In this document: positions 23,781 to 32,697 of the stretch, in pieces
Position numbering within the stretch: position 1 is the stretch's first letter
Layout of the letters: every line of letters begins with the position of its first letter
NCBI GenBank assembly: GCA_900765975.1
Contig: CAAFTS010000159.1
Coordinates: 1 to 40,213 of the forward strand
DNA from: Lachnospiraceae bacterium
GTDB lineage: Bacteria; Bacillota; Clostridia; Lachnospirales; Lachnospiraceae
DNA: 40,213 bases
Direction: 5' to 3'
The notes under the pieces: generated by a model
What the model was told of the DNA's origin: nothing
The model's database searches: none
What the model saw: the letters and a program-made list of their open reading frames with translations, nothing else
Position numbers and translations under genes: made by a program

Positions 23781-24458
23781 TTAAGCCATTCTTTCGCCTA
23801 TTATAAATACCCAACATAAAAAACAGACACCTGAAATTGCCAGAACATGCCCGATTCCACTTTTTTGGTACAATTCTTTCACTGATTCATCCAGTTCACT
23901 TTTGTCTCCAAGCAAAATGGCGTTCATACAATTTCCATAATATTCTCCCAGCGTACTGACAAGCATGTGTTTCCAACGCGTACGAATCTTTGCCAGCCCT
24001 TCCCTGACTTTCCATGTTTCGGCATCCGTAACTTCTGCACTTTCGCACCATACCGCTACATGAATCCCCTGTTTTTGATAGTAAAACTTCTGATCAAAAT
24101 TGCCAGGATTTGCTGCCGGCTCAAAAAACTTCACCTTTCCTGTCAGCCGCACTTTATTTCCAATCTCTATTAGATTTGATGTTTGATTTTCATGTTGTTT
24201 GATATAAACAAGAATTTTTGACTCATAAATGATTTGCTGTTTTAGACAGATTTGATTCTCTGTCAGATAACACATCTGATATTCCGGTCGTTCTTCTCTT
24301 CGATACACCGTTCCTTCTACAGTTACCGTTTCTTCGGAAAACGCAGTTTTTTCTATAGGAGAAGGTTTCAGATCTTTTGCTTTCCGAAACCCTCCTGCCC
24401 ACAATACCTGTATTCCTAAAATCATGACCGCTATCAGACACAACGGCCGTTTTATCAT
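23781..24458 (-). pseudogene. comEC: comEC, N-terminal fragment interrupted by prophage
   Basis: ComEC is the membrane channel that admits single-stranded DNA during natural transformation. This frame has the N-terminal transmembrane helix (about residues 5-22), the OB-fold-like extracellular domain (40-150) and the start of the competence domain: YQKSGIGHVLAISG (197-210). Intact proteins continue with LHIS-type sequence and several hundred residues of membrane helices and a beta-lactamase-like domain; here they are replaced by 15 unrelated residues and a stop. The host portion ends near 23829. The start codon overlaps the GerMN lipoprotein stop (ATGA) and has AGAAGGAG upstream. Excision of the phage could restore the gene. 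Confidence 0.9.
23820..23840. other. Prophage/host junction (attachment site half)
   Basis: ComEC homology is lost after the codon for Gly210 (23829-23831), within the host-strand sequence CAATTTCAGGT. The crossover must lie in or next to these bases. The partner junction and remaining comEC lie beyond the left window edge. Element Tn1207.3 and its phage relatives in streptococci are known to use comEC-type genes as targets, so this is a recurring site. Exact core length cannot be set from one end. Confidence 0.65.
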
Positions 24459-25387
24459 TGTTTTTCTCCTTCTACCAACTCCAGATTCTGCTGAAACGCC
24501 TGCGATAAATCAACGGCATCTTTGTACAATACATCTGTAACACCATTGACCGCAATCTGCACTTTTCCTGCACTCGTTCCTTCCAACAATGAATTCACAA
24601 GTGAATACACTGCAATTTCCGGTTTCACATCGTATGCACTGTTCAGAAACTCACTGTCAAAATTTACATAGCATACGCCGTCTTTGATCGTAACACTCAA
24701 AAGTGTAGCCGCCGGATTCAACGTTGGATAACATCCATTTCCTTTAGGTCCCTGCATCAGCTTTTCTACGATAATTTTTTCAATCGGAATATTACTGCTG
24801 TAACGTACATTCACATTCTGTTCCACCAGTTTATCGCCTGTTTTATTTGCAAAATACAGTGTCAGTCCGGCTGTCTGATAAGAACTGACAGAAGGGCCTG
24901 TATTCTCTACGAAATCGTCCTCATTCAGCACCCCGACTGTGGTTCCATCTTCATTTTTCAGTGCTTCTCCATTTACCGTCAGCCATACTCCCTGGATTTC
25001 CGGCAGCTGCAGCAGTGAATAAACCACCGCTGCCCGCACCAGTTTTTCCCGCACACTCGGCATTTCTAAATATGCCTCATTAAAATCTACATTTGCAATC
25101 ACATTTTTGACACTGGACTGATTTACCTGTACCTCTTCTGTCAAAACTTGTGTATATTCTATATTTTCTGCCGGTTTTGCCAGTTCTGTCAAAACTGCTG
25201 CAACCCTCGTTTCCGCATCTCCATCCGGAAATTCATACGCCACCCGGACCAATCCGGTCTGCGTTTGATTCAGACAATAAATGGCTTCCTCTTCCGGTTT
25301 CACATCTGTCCGTTTTTCACAGGCAGTCACAAGGAGAAGACATACGAAACAAAGCAGTACTGCTACCTGTTTTTTGATTTTTATCAC
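24455..25387 (-). CDS. GerMN-domain lipoprotein
   Basis: A 310-aa exported lipoprotein. A hydrophobic signal ends at LLVTAC (lipobox, Cys23), and two GerMN domains follow (about 40-150 and 175-290), each with the typical VNVDFN or CYVNFDSEFLN strand and a VYSLVNSL-type helix. The family is named after GerM and sits on the outer membrane face, with roles in sporulation or envelope sensing. GTG at 25387 has AGGAGG 9 nt upstream. Located 16 nt after the histidine kinase gene, it may tune that kinase; such a GerMN gene often sits near two-component systems in Clostridia. It overlaps comEC by 4 nt. Confidence 0.88.
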   Translation of the reverse strand: MIKIKKQVAVLLCFVCLLLVTACEKRTDVKPEEEAIYCLNQTQTGLVRVAYEFPDGDAETRVAAVLTELAKPAENIEYTQVLTEEVQVNQSSVKNVIANVDFNEAYLEMPSVREKLVRAAVVYSLLQLPEIQGVWLTVNGEALKNEDGTTVGVLNEDDFVENTGPSVSSYQTAGLTLYFANKTGDKLVEQNVNVRYSSNIPIEKIIVEKLMQGPKGNGCYPTLNPAATLLSVTIKDGVCYVNFDSEFLNSAYDVKPEIAVYSLVNSLLEGTSAGKVQIAVNGVTDVLYKDAVDLSQAFQQNLELVEGEKQ

Positions 25388-25402
25388 TTTGCGCTGCCTC
25401 CT

Positions 25403-26902
25403 TTACACCTTGACATACAACAGCGGAATTCTCACGATAAATGTAGTTCCCTCACCATGTTCGCTGTGCACTTTGATAGAACCTCTGTGCATAATAACCG
25501 CATTTCTCGTAATTGCCAGTCCCAGCCCGGTTCCGCCAATTTCTCTGGAATGAGATTTGTCAACACGATAAAAACGTTCAAAAATATGCCCCTGGTCTTC
25601 TTCCGGTATTCCAATTCCGGAATCTGCAACTTTCACATAGAAAAATTTGTGATCTGCATTTAAGGATACGTGTACCCATCCGCCTTCGTGATTATATTTA
25701 ATCGCATTTTCTACCAGATTCGAAATTGCAAGTGACAATTTCACTTCATCAATCTCTGCCGTAACCGGACGAAAACTCTCCAGAACCAATTCTACATTTT
25801 TCTTCTCCGCAATCGGTTTTAAGCGTTTCAGGATCAATTCCATCAAATCATTGATCTGAACCTGATGAAGATTCAGATTCTGCCCTGTCTTGTCCATTTT
25901 CACCAAAGATAACAGATCTGTAATAATATCATTTTCTCTGTCAATCTCCTTGGCAATGTCACCCATAAATTCCTGGTACAGTTCAATTGGAACATTTTCC
26001 TGTGTAAGCAATGAATCCGCTAGCACTTTCATAGATGCCAACGGGGTCTTCAGCTCATGAGACACGTTTGATACAAACTCTTCTCTGGACTCATCCAACC
26101 GTTTGAACCTTCCCAGCATTTGATTGAACTCTCTGGATATTTTCCCGGTTTCACTAAACCGCTCTACATGCATAACTTCATCTACATATCCTTCACGTAC
26201 GCCCTCTATTTCAGATGCAATCGTATGCAGCGGCCGCACAATCCGCTCGGCAATCAAAAATGCCGCAGCCAGAACCAGAACGATTGAAGTAGCATATATT
26301 GCAGCGCCTCTGGAAGAAAGCACATTTAAACTGTCTGTAATCGTATCTGTAGAGACACTTGCAAGCATGACTCCTTGAATGTCCCCCGTCTCCGGATCCT
26401 TGATCGGTGAAGTCACCTCGATATACCGGTTCTTCTTATCATAATAATCTGTACTTTTCCCCTGCATACATCGAATTACATTTTCCGATACATTGATTTT
26501 TCCCTCGTCCAACGCATAGGTATCTTTGATCACTTTTAAATTCTGATCAATGATCATAACTCTTCCATTATAAATATTGGTCAATTGATTCAAACTTGCA
26601 TCGATGACATCGGATGATCCATCCTCAAGATATTGATAACTGTGTAACTGATCACTTAGAATTGTGCATTGATTCTGTATCTCCGCAGTACGCAAAGACA
26701 CTGCCCGCGCCTCATACGTATGGATGATACTTCCATACACAAAGGCTCCGGGCACAATCCCTGCCGCCAAAATCACCAGAATCACATAGACTCTCAGACT
26801 TTTAAATTTCTCATGTATTTTAACAAATAACTTACCCCTGGAAATAATAACCAACTCCCCACTTTGTATGCACATACCGCGGTTCACTCGGATTTGCCTC
26901 AA
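25403..26902 (-). CDS. Two-component sensor histidine kinase
   Basis: A membrane sensor of 499 aa at its longest. First membrane helix about 36-58, extracellular sensor domain about 60-195 (PAS/CACHE-like), second helix about 200-218, HAMP about 219-275, then VSHELKTPL with the phospho-accepting His282, the N box LVENAIKYN (Asn399), G1 DSGIGIPEED and G2 GGTGLGLAI. It phosphorylates the response regulator encoded just upstream. The start is unresolved: ATGs at 26902 and 26875 and a TTG at 26854 are in frame, all overlapping the regulator gene and none with an ideal ribosome binding site. The signal is unknown; the kinase resembles PhoR/WalK types. Confidence 0.93.
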   Translation of the reverse strand: MRQIRVNRGMCIQSGELVIISRGKLFVKIHEKFKSLRVYVILVILAAGIVPGAFVYGSIIHTYEARAVSLRTAEIQNQCTILSDQLHSYQYLEDGSSDVIDASLNQLTNIYNGRVMIIDQNLKVIKDTYALDEGKINVSENVIRCMQGKSTDYYDKKNRYIEVTSPIKDPETGDIQGVMLASVSTDTITDSLNVLSSRGAAIYATSIVLVLAAAFLIAERIVRPLHTIASEIEGVREGYVDEVMHVERFSETGKISREFNQMLGRFKRLDESREEFVSNVSHELKTPLASMKVLADSLLTQENVPIELYQEFMGDIAKEIDRENDIITDLLSLVKMDKTGQNLNLHQVQINDLMELILKRLKPIAEKKNVELVLESFRPVTAEIDEVKLSLAISNLVENAIKYNHEGGWVHVSLNADHKFFYVKVADSGIGIPEEDQGHIFERFYRVDKSHSREIGGTGLGLAITRNAVIMHRGSIKVHSEHGEGTTFIVRIPLLYVKV

Positions 26903-27521
26903 CCTTTTCCCTCAGTCTTCTGATATGTACATCTACCGTTCTTGCATCACCTGGATAATCTGCTCCCCAGATCAAATTCAACAGATTCTCTCTGCTATAT
27001 ACCTTATTTGGATTCATGGCGAGAAGTTCCAGAACATCAAACTCTTTTGCCGTCAGATTGATTTCCCGTTCCTCAATAAAAACTCTTCTGCTCTCACAGT
27101 CGATTTTCATCGTTCCCTTTACAATTACGCTGCTTGGCTGCGCCTCTTCTTTTTTCGCAGTTCTTCGCATAATTGCCTTGATACGAGCCTTTACTTCCAG
27201 AATGTTAAACGGTTTTGTAATATAATCATCTGCTCCATACTCCAGACCCAGAATCTTATCCATATCTTCGCTCTTCGCAGTCAGCATCACCACCGGCATA
27301 TCCGAAAATTCCCGAATCTGCTGGCATACTTGAAAACCATCCAGTTTCGGCAGCATAACATCCAGAAGAACCAGATCGTATTCACATTGCTTTGCAAATG
27401 CCAATGCCTCTTCTCCATCGTAAGCACAATCCACTTCCATGCCATCCTGTTCCAGACTGAACCGAATCCCTTTCACAATTAATTTTTCATCATCCACTAC
27501 TAAGATCTTTTTCTTGCTCAT
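26832..27521 (-). CDS. OmpR/PhoB-family response regulator
   Basis: A 229-aa transcription regulator. The receiver domain (1-120) has the acidic pair Asp10-Asp11, the phosphorylation site Asp54 (LLDVMLP), the switch Thr in LTAK and Lys in YITKPF. The C-terminal winged helix (about 130-229) has the family signature DVHIRRLREKVE and WGVGYYF. It is activated by the neighbouring kinase. It lies between comEA and the kinase, so its activity may connect envelope sensing with the DNA-uptake operon; that link is inference from position only. It follows comEA with a 12-bp gap. Confidence 0.95.
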   Translation of the reverse strand: MSKKKILVVDDEKLIVKGIRFSLEQDGMEVDCAYDGEEALAFAKQCEYDLVLLDVMLPKLDGFQVCQQIREFSDMPVVMLTAKSEDMDKILGLEYGADDYITKPFNILEVKARIKAIMRRTAKKEEAQPSSVIVKGTMKIDCESRRVFIEEREINLTAKEFDVLELLAMNPNKVYSRENLLNLIWGADYPGDARTVDVHIRRLREKVEANPSEPRYVHTKWGVGYYFQG

Positions 27522-27533
27522 TCGAATCTTTTC

Positions 27534-28205
27534 CTAACTCCCTGCATTTACTGTTATTCTGTCTTTTATTTTTTCAAATACGCCTTCTTTGATTCCTTCC
27601 ACCTTCATCAAATCTTCAATCGACTGAAAGCCCCCATTGGTTTCCCGGTATTCGATAATACTTTTTGCCCTCGTTTCTCCGATTCCGCTTAAAGTTTGTA
27701 ATTCTTCTTCCGAAGCCGTATTTAGATTCACTTTTCCGTCATTTTCTGCATCTTTTTCATTTCCTGAAAAAAGCCCCGCACCTTCTTCTATCGCAAAACT
27801 GCCTTCCTGTACCTCTGTTTCTGTAGGAATATAAATTTTTTCTCCGTCACTGATCTTCTCTGCCTGATTCACATACTCTTCTGCACCATCCTCCCGGATT
27901 CCACCTGCCAATGCAACTGCCTCATACACGCGCGATCCACGCTCTAATGCATAGACTCCCGGAGAATGAACAGCCCCGCATACATACACATAAATATCTG
28001 TATCTTCCTCTTCTTGTTCTTGATCAGTTTCCGCAAAATCCGCCTGTTCTTCTCCCAGATTCTCTTCCTGTTCTTCTTCAGACGACAAACTCTGCAATTC
28101 TACCGTTTCTTCCTTTTTTCCACAATACGTACAACATGACAATACAAGAGCAAGCAACAAAAATCCTGTCACCGCTCTTTTCCAATTTTTAATCCTTCGA
28201 TTCAT
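27534..28205 (-). CDS. comEA: ComEA-like competence protein
   Basis: ComEA binds incoming double-stranded DNA on the outside of the membrane and delivers it to ComEC. It has a single N-terminal membrane helix (about residues 7-27), a Glu-rich linker, an SLBB domain (IYVYVCGAVHSPGVYAL), and a C-terminal helix-hairpin-helix pair (VNLNTASEEELQTLSGIGET and FQSIEDLMKVEGI). The ATG at 28205 is preferred because a predicted promoter would start transcription at about 28242, inside the longer frame (ATG 28244). Neither start has a clear ribosome binding site. It heads the operon that ends in the interrupted comEC, so its product may be orphaned in the lysogen. Confidence 0.9.
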   Translation of the reverse strand: MNRRIKNWKRAVTGFLLLALVLSCCTYCGKKEETVELQSLSSEEEQEENLGEEQADFAETDQEQEEEDTDIYVYVCGAVHSPGVYALERGSRVYEAVALAGGIREDGAEEYVNQAEKISDGEKIYIPTETEVQEGSFAIEEGAGLFSGNEKDAENDGKVNLNTASEEELQTLSGIGETRAKSIIEYRETNGGFQSIEDLMKVEGIKEGVFEKIKDRITVNAGS

Positions 28206-28248
28206 ATTTACAGCGCAATTGCTGCACCCCTTTATGTCAGACATTCAT

Positions 28249-28277
28249 ATTGTATCGAATTGTCATTTAAATTACAA
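28249..28277 (-). promoter_or_regulatory. Predicted promoter of the comEA operon
   Basis: On the minus strand TTGTAA (complement of 28272-28277), 17 bp, TACAAT (complement of 28249-28254). Upstream, a 13-bp sequence TTTTTGTAACAAT is directly repeated (28291-28303 and 28303-28315). The repeats might be a regulator site or part of the preceding gene's 3' end. Confidence 0.5.
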
Positions 28278-28319
28278 TAGAAATTTTATTTTTTTGTAAC
28301 AATTTTTGTAACAATTATG

Positions 28320-28754
28320 TCATTTTTCCCACTGAAATATTGCAATTCCGATTAGCGCCAACACCAATCCACCAATTTTTCTCCATTCAAAAGGGGATTT
28401 TTCCACTCCAAACAATCCAAATAATTCGATCAGATATGCCACACTCAACTGTGCTATTACAATCAAAAGCGCTGCCTTTGCCGGCCCCAATGCTGACATA
28501 CTTTGAATGACCGTCCATGTAATTCCGGCTCCAATCACCCCTCCAAGCAACATATACCGCGGCTCTACTTTTCCGATCGTCAGAATGCTGTCTCGCCCGC
28601 TCACCAGCCATGCGGCAAGACAGACAAAAAATGCACTGAACTGCACCCAACCGTTGGAAACCCACATTCCTGTCGTTTTCGTTACCTGAGTATTAAATAC
28701 TCCTTGTACACTCATCAGCGCCCCAGATAATAATGCAATTAAAAAACCGGCCAT
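28320..28754 (-). CDS. DMT-superfamily small transporter (DUF606/YdcZ type)
   Basis: A 144-aa integral membrane protein with four predicted helices separated by short loops, and the pattern SGALMSVQGVFNTQV near the N terminus plus GPAKAALLIVIAQL in the third helix that typify DUF606 (YdcZ-like) members of the drug/metabolite transporter group. These small proteins form pairs or dimers. The substrate is unknown. ATG at 28754 is chosen because AGGAGG lies 10 nt before it; the first ATG (28763) is only 1 nt away from that signal. An 11-bp stem spans its ribosome binding site and first codons. It follows argD by 66 bp. Confidence 0.82.
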   Translation of the reverse strand: MAGFLIALLSGALMSVQGVFNTQVTKTTGMWVSNGWVQFSAFFVCLAAWLVSGRDSILTIGKVEPRYMLLGGVIGAGITWTVIQSMSALGPAKAALLIVIAQLSVAYLIELFGLFGVEKSPFEWRKIGGLVLALIGIAIFQWEK

Positions 28755-28809
28755 TTTCAACATACCTCCTAGTGTCTTTTATCATAGTATGCTCTTCTGC
28801 CGGTTTTTT
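28741..28809 (-). promoter_or_regulatory. Inverted repeat enclosing the ribosome binding site of the DMT gene
   Basis: On the minus strand AAAAAACCGGC (complement of 28799-28809) and GCCGGTTTTTT (complement of 28741-28751) are exactly complementary over 11 bp and enclose AGGAGG and the ATG. An inner pair CATAC/GTATG narrows the loop. The T run on the 3' side makes it usable also as a terminator for the arginine operon. Confidence 0.6.
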
Positions 28810-28820
28810 ATAACATTAAT

Positions 28821-30005
28821 TTATACTTCCAATGCCCGCTCCAACTTCTCGATCATCTCATCCACATGTGTTTTATCAATAATCAATGGCGGCACAAAAC
28901 GAATTGTATTCCCCTTTGCTGTAATGATAATAAGCCCCTCTTCCAATGCTTTCTTCACAACACCGGACGAATTTCCGGTCAGTTCAATCCCCTGGATTAA
29001 TCCTTTGCCGCGTCGTTCCTTGATACAATCATACTTCTCTTTTAAAGCATCTAATCGCTGTGTCAGATATGGAGCCACCTCTTGAACATGTTTCAAAATC
29101 TGATTTTTTTCATACAGCTCCAGAACTTTTTTTACCGCCATACAAGCTAATGGATTTCCTCCATATGTAGAACCATGATCTCCTGGTTTCATAGAATTCT
29201 CTGCTACCTTTTCTGTTACCGCAAAGGCCCCCACCGGAATTCCATTTCCGATTGCTTTTGCCATTGTCAGAATATCCGGTCGCACTCCGTACTCCTGCCA
29301 TGCAAACATGAATCCTGTTCTTCCCATTCCACATTGAATTTCATCACAGATCATCAAGATGTCCTCCTCATCACAAATCTTGCGGATTCCTTCCATAAAC
29401 TCCTGTGTTGCCGGATAGATTCCCCCTTCCCCCTGTAGTGGTTCCAATAAAATTGCACAGGTCTTATCATTCACCAGCGCTTTTACACTTTCCAGATTAT
29501 TATATTCTGCAAAATGAACTCCGGAGAGCATCGGTTCAAACGGCTCTCGATACGCTTTGGTTCCGGTTACTGAAACCGCCCCCATGGAACGTCCGTGAAA
29601 TGCGTTTTCCATAGCTATAATTTCATACCGACCGGATTGTTTAAGATACGCATATTTACGTGCAGTTTTCAATGCTCCCTCAATCGCCTCTGTTCCACTA
29701 TTCGTAAAAAATACCCGGTCCATACCGGATGCCCGATTAAGTGCAGCTGCCGCTTCCCCGCAATTCTCATGGTAATAGAGATTTGATGTATGACAAAGTT
29801 TTTCAATCTGCTCTTTCAGTGCATCTTCAAGCTCACGATTATGATATCCCAATCCCATCACAGCAATACCTGCAGCGAAGTCTAAATATTTTTTTCCATC
29901 GGTATCATATAGATACACTCCGTCACCATGATCTAACGTAAGTGGAAATCGATTATAAATATGCAGCAGATTTTCTTCTGCTTTCAAAACATTTTCATTC
30001 ACCAT
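28821..30005 (-). CDS. argD: Acetylornithine aminotransferase
   Basis: Converts N-acetylglutamate semialdehyde and glutamate into N-acetylornithine with pyridoxal phosphate, in the arginine pathway. The 394-aa protein has the class III aminotransferase pattern: [19 protein letters not shown], the [10 protein letters not shown] segment, the [12 protein letters not shown] cofactor-binding Asp, and TMAKAIGNG with the Schiff-base Lys. Length is normal. It is the last gene of the arg operon, and its start overlaps the argB end by 11 bp, so the two are coupled. AAGGAAGGG lies upstream of the ATG. Confidence 0.96.
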   Translation of the reverse strand: MVNENVLKAEENLLHIYNRFPLTLDHGDGVYLYDTDGKKYLDFAAGIAVMGLGYHNRELEDALKEQIEKLCHTSNLYYHENCGEAAAALNRASGMDRVFFTNSGTEAIEGALKTARKYAYLKQSGRYEIIAMENAFHGRSMGAVSVTGTKAYREPFEPMLSGVHFAEYNNLESVKALVNDKTCAILLEPLQGEGGIYPATQEFMEGIRKICDEEDILMICDEIQCGMGRTGFMFAWQEYGVRPDILTMAKAIGNGIPVGAFAVTEKVAENSMKPGDHGSTYGGNPLACMAVKKVLELYEKNQILKHVQEVAPYLTQRLDALKEKYDCIKERRGKGLIQGIELTGNSSGVVKKALEEGLIIITAKGNTIRFVPPLIIDKTHVDEMIEKLERALEV

Positions 30006-30894
30006 GATAATCCCTTCCTTCTTCTCCTTTCAAAATAGCGGTTCCAATTCCTTTATTAGTAAAAATCTCTAACAACAGACAATGTGGAATACGTCCATCC
30101 AAAATGTGAACTCTGGACACACCATTTTCAATAGCATCAATACAATTCTGTAATTTAGGGAGCATTCCTCCACCAATATTTCCATCCTCCATCAATTTTT
30201 CCGCCTCTTCCACATATAACTCAGAAATCAAAGTTCCCGGATCTTTCGGATTCTTATAAACCCCCTCGATATCCGTCAAAAATGCTAATTTTTCTGCCTT
30301 CACTGCATGTGCAATTGCACAAGCTGCATCATCTGCATTGATGTTATAAGTATGGTATTCATCATCTAGTCCAACCGGACATACAATCGGAAGAAAATCT
30401 TTTTCCAGCAGATCATAAAGAATCTGAGCATTTACTTCTTTCACTTCTCCCACATATCCAATATCCTTGCCATCAGAATACTTTTTATCTACTTTTAACA
30501 GACCGCCATCTTTTCCACTGATTCCGATTGCGCGTACTCCCAGCTCTTCTACGTGCTGCACCAGACTCTTATTTACTTTTCCAAGCACCATCTCTGCAAC
30601 TTCCATAGTCTCTTCATCCGTCACACGCAGACCGTTGATAAATTTCGGCTCCATCCCAACTTTATTGACCCAGCGGCTGATTTCTTTTCCGCCTCCATGC
30701 ACAATGATTGGTTTAAAACCGACCAGTTTTAACAATGTCACATCTTCAATTACTTGTTTCTTCAGTTCTTCATCAACCATCGCGCTTCCGCCATATTTCA
30801 CTACGATAATCTTGCGATTAAAACGTTGAATATACGGAAGTGCCTCAATCAGCACCTGTGCTTTGTCTAAATATTGCTGCATATTCTGATTCAT
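29995..30894 (-). CDS. argB: Acetylglutamate kinase
   Basis: Phosphorylates N-acetylglutamate, the second step of arginine synthesis and usually the arginine-inhibited one. The 299-aa protein shows the amino-acid kinase fold: VVKYGGSAM near residue 30, IVHGGGKEI near 62-70, [13 protein letters not shown] near 190, and GGMLPKL near 240. An N-terminal helix ([25 protein letters not shown]) is the extension seen in arginine-sensitive hexameric forms, so feedback inhibition is likely. GGAGG lies about 8 nt before the ATG. It follows argJ by 67 bp. Confidence 0.97.
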   Translation of the reverse strand: MNQNMQQYLDKAQVLIEALPYIQRFNRKIIVVKYGGSAMVDEELKKQVIEDVTLLKLVGFKPIIVHGGGKEISRWVNKVGMEPKFINGLRVTDEETMEVAEMVLGKVNKSLVQHVEELGVRAIGISGKDGGLLKVDKKYSDGKDIGYVGEVKEVNAQILYDLLEKDFLPIVCPVGLDDEYHTYNINADDAACAIAHAVKAEKLAFLTDIEGVYKNPKDPGTLISELYVEEAEKLMEDGNIGGGMLPKLQNCIDAIENGVSRVHILDGRIPHCLLLEIFTNKGIGTAILKGEEGRDYHGE

Positions 30895-30961
30895 AAGAAT
30901 ATCCTCCTGTTCTGCATTTATGTATCTTTATTTCCTGTCTCTCTTAATACTTCTCTTAGAT

Positions 30962-32185
30962 TTAGCTGCGATAATCTGCATTGATATCTATATATCCATG
31001 TGTCAAATCACACCCCCATGCAGTTGCATCTTCCGTTCCCTCTTTTACATCTGCCGTTGCTGTCATTTCTGGTTGTGAAAGAATCTCTGTTGCTTTTGTT
31101 TCACTATAATCCAAAGCGACTCCATTTTGAATCAGCTGCAGCTTTCCTGCCTTGCTTTCAATATAAAGATCCACTTTTTCCGGATCAAACGTTGCCCCGG
31201 AATACCCCATTGCACACAAAATTCTGCCCCAATTTGCATCATGACCTGCAATGGCAGCCTTCGTTAAATTCGAACAGATTACGGATTTTGCAAGAGTCTT
31301 TGCCTGCTTTTTTGTTTTTGCATTCACAACTCTCACTTCAAATAGTGCAGTGGCTCCTTCTCCATCTCCTGCCATTTTTTTTGCCAGTGTTTCATTCACA
31401 TAGTGAAGCGCCTCTACAAACAATTGATATTCTGGTGTACCTATATGAATTTTTTCATTGTTTGCCTTTCCATTTGCCAGTAACAATACCGTATCGTTTG
31501 TAGACGTATCTCCATCTACTGAAATCATATTATATGTATCTTCTACATCTTCTCTCAAAGCTTTCTGAAGCGCTTTTTTGGTAATTACTGCGTCTGTCGT
31601 AATATACGCAAGCATCGTGCACATATTCGGGTGAATCATTCCTGACCCCTTTGCCATTCCTCCTATAGTAATTGTTTTTCCGCCAATTTCCAACTGTACA
31701 GCTACTTCTTTTTCTACAGTATCCGTAGTCATAATTGCCTTCGCAGCCAAATTTCCTGCCTGACGACTCTTTTCTTTTGACTGAGCAAGCAATTCTACCC
31801 CTTTTTTGATGCGCTCCATAGGTAACTGCATTCCAATCACACCCGTAGAACCAACTAAAACGCCTGCACTTTCCACTCCCAGAACTTCCGCTGCCTTTTC
31901 TGCTGTTTCTTTGCAATACTCCATTCCTTCTTGCCCGGTACACGCATTTGCAATTCCTGAATTCACAATAACAGCCTGTGATTTCACGCCCGACTCTACT
32001 ACCTGCTGATCCCATTTCACCGGCGCTGCTTTCACTACATTTGTAGTAAAAGTTCCCGCTGTTTTACATGGTTTTTCACTATAGATCAACGCCATATCCG
32101 TACGTCCTTTATATTTAATTTCTGCTGCTACAGCCGCTGCATAAAATCCTTTTGCAGATGTTACTCCACCGTCTATTATCTTCAT
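30962..32185 (-). CDS. argJ: Bifunctional ornithine acetyltransferase / N-acetylglutamate synthase
   Basis: Recycles the acetyl group from acetylornithine to glutamate, and in bifunctional forms also makes acetylglutamate from acetyl-CoA. The 407-aa precursor cleaves itself before a Thr; the site here is in KGSGMIHPNMCTML, where the usual Ala before the Thr is Cys. ETAEKAAEVLGV and VLVGSTGVIG, GHDANWGRILCAMGYSG and the final TAWGCDLTHGYIDINADYRS are typical. AGAAGGG precedes the ATG. It lies between the GNAT gene and argB. Confidence 0.96.
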   Translation of the reverse strand: MKIIDGGVTSAKGFYAAAVAAEIKYKGRTDMALIYSEKPCKTAGTFTTNVVKAAPVKWDQQVVESGVKSQAVIVNSGIANACTGQEGMEYCKETAEKAAEVLGVESAGVLVGSTGVIGMQLPMERIKKGVELLAQSKEKSRQAGNLAAKAIMTTDTVEKEVAVQLEIGGKTITIGGMAKGSGMIHPNMCTMLAYITTDAVITKKALQKALREDVEDTYNMISVDGDTSTNDTVLLLANGKANNEKIHIGTPEYQLFVEALHYVNETLAKKMAGDGEGATALFEVRVVNAKTKKQAKTLAKSVICSNLTKAAIAGHDANWGRILCAMGYSGATFDPEKVDLYIESKAGKLQLIQNGVALDYSETKATEILSQPEMTATADVKEGTEDATAWGCDLTHGYIDINADYRS

Positions 32186-32221
32186 TCAAATTCCCTTCTT
32201 TCTACATTCTCTCCGCTTTGC

Positions 32222-32671
32222 TCATTGCTCATTAAAAGCTGTAATATTTGCTTCATTTAAAACAAAATCATAATAATTCAAATCCAGCCGTTCTGTCCAG
32301 CCGATTGTATTCCAAAATGCATTTCCAATATCATTTTCTGTAAAAGCAATCAGAGAAACTTTACTGATCTGCTCTTCCTTTAATTGTTCCATAGCGCGGA
32401 CAACCATTGCTTTTCCAATACCATGTCTTCGATATTTTTCATGCACACAGACATGATATAAACAGCCTCGCCTGCCGTCATGTCCACACAAAATACTTCC
32501 CACAACTTTTCCATCTTCCTCAGCCACAACACTTGTCGTTGGATTTCTTTTTAAAAATCGATCCACCCCGATTCTGGAATCATCTATGCTACGTATTCCA
32601 AACCCTTTAATCGTCATCCACAGCTCATACACACCATCATAATCTTCTATTGTCATTGTTCGAATCTTCAT
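32222..32671 (-). CDS. GNAT-family N-acetyltransferase in arg operon
   Basis: A 149-aa GCN5-related acetyltransferase: HVCVHEKYRRHGIGKAMV is the acetyl-CoA-binding motif A, and AFTENDIGNAFWNTIGW the motif B region. The substrate cannot be read from the sequence. Sitting between argC and argJ in the same direction (about 26 and 36 bp gaps) it could supply or assist acetylglutamate synthesis, as short ArgA-like enzymes do in some bacteria, but it could be unrelated. AGGAG lies 7 nt before the ATG. Confidence 0.85.
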   Translation of the reverse strand: MKIRTMTIEDYDGVYELWMTIKGFGIRSIDDSRIGVDRFLKRNPTTSVVAEEDGKVVGSILCGHDGRRGCLYHVCVHEKYRRHGIGKAMVVRAMEQLKEEQISKVSLIAFTENDIGNAFWNTIGWTERLDLNYYDFVLNEANITAFNEQ

Positions 32672-32697
32672 TGTTATACTCCTGCTCTTTTTTATTT

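Larger units (their letters stand above)
1..23830. mobile_element. Prophage, right portion, integrated in comEC
   Basis: All genes from the left window edge to about 23.6 kb are on one strand and belong to a temperate phage: lysogeny switch (XRE plus ImmA-type protease), replication module (DUF2815, DUF2800, family A polymerase, VapE primase-helicase, VRR-NUC, SNF2) and HNH plus methyltransferase genes that usually sit just before terminase. The right end is defined by loss of ComEC homology at about 23829. No terminase, capsid, tail, lysis or integrase gene lies in the window, so the left end is outside. Inference: a siphovirus-like prophage with its integrase at the far left end. A replication-module-carrying integrative element without virion genes cannot be excluded from this window alone. 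Confidence 0.85.

Noticed and set aside
26868..27482. 204-codon frame on the plus strand
   Set aside because: Antisense to the response regulator whose full set of motifs is present; a shadow frame.
31530..32015. 161-codon frame inside argJ on the same strand
   Set aside because: Out-of-frame reading of argJ with Arg/Gly/Tyr-rich composition typical of shadow frames.
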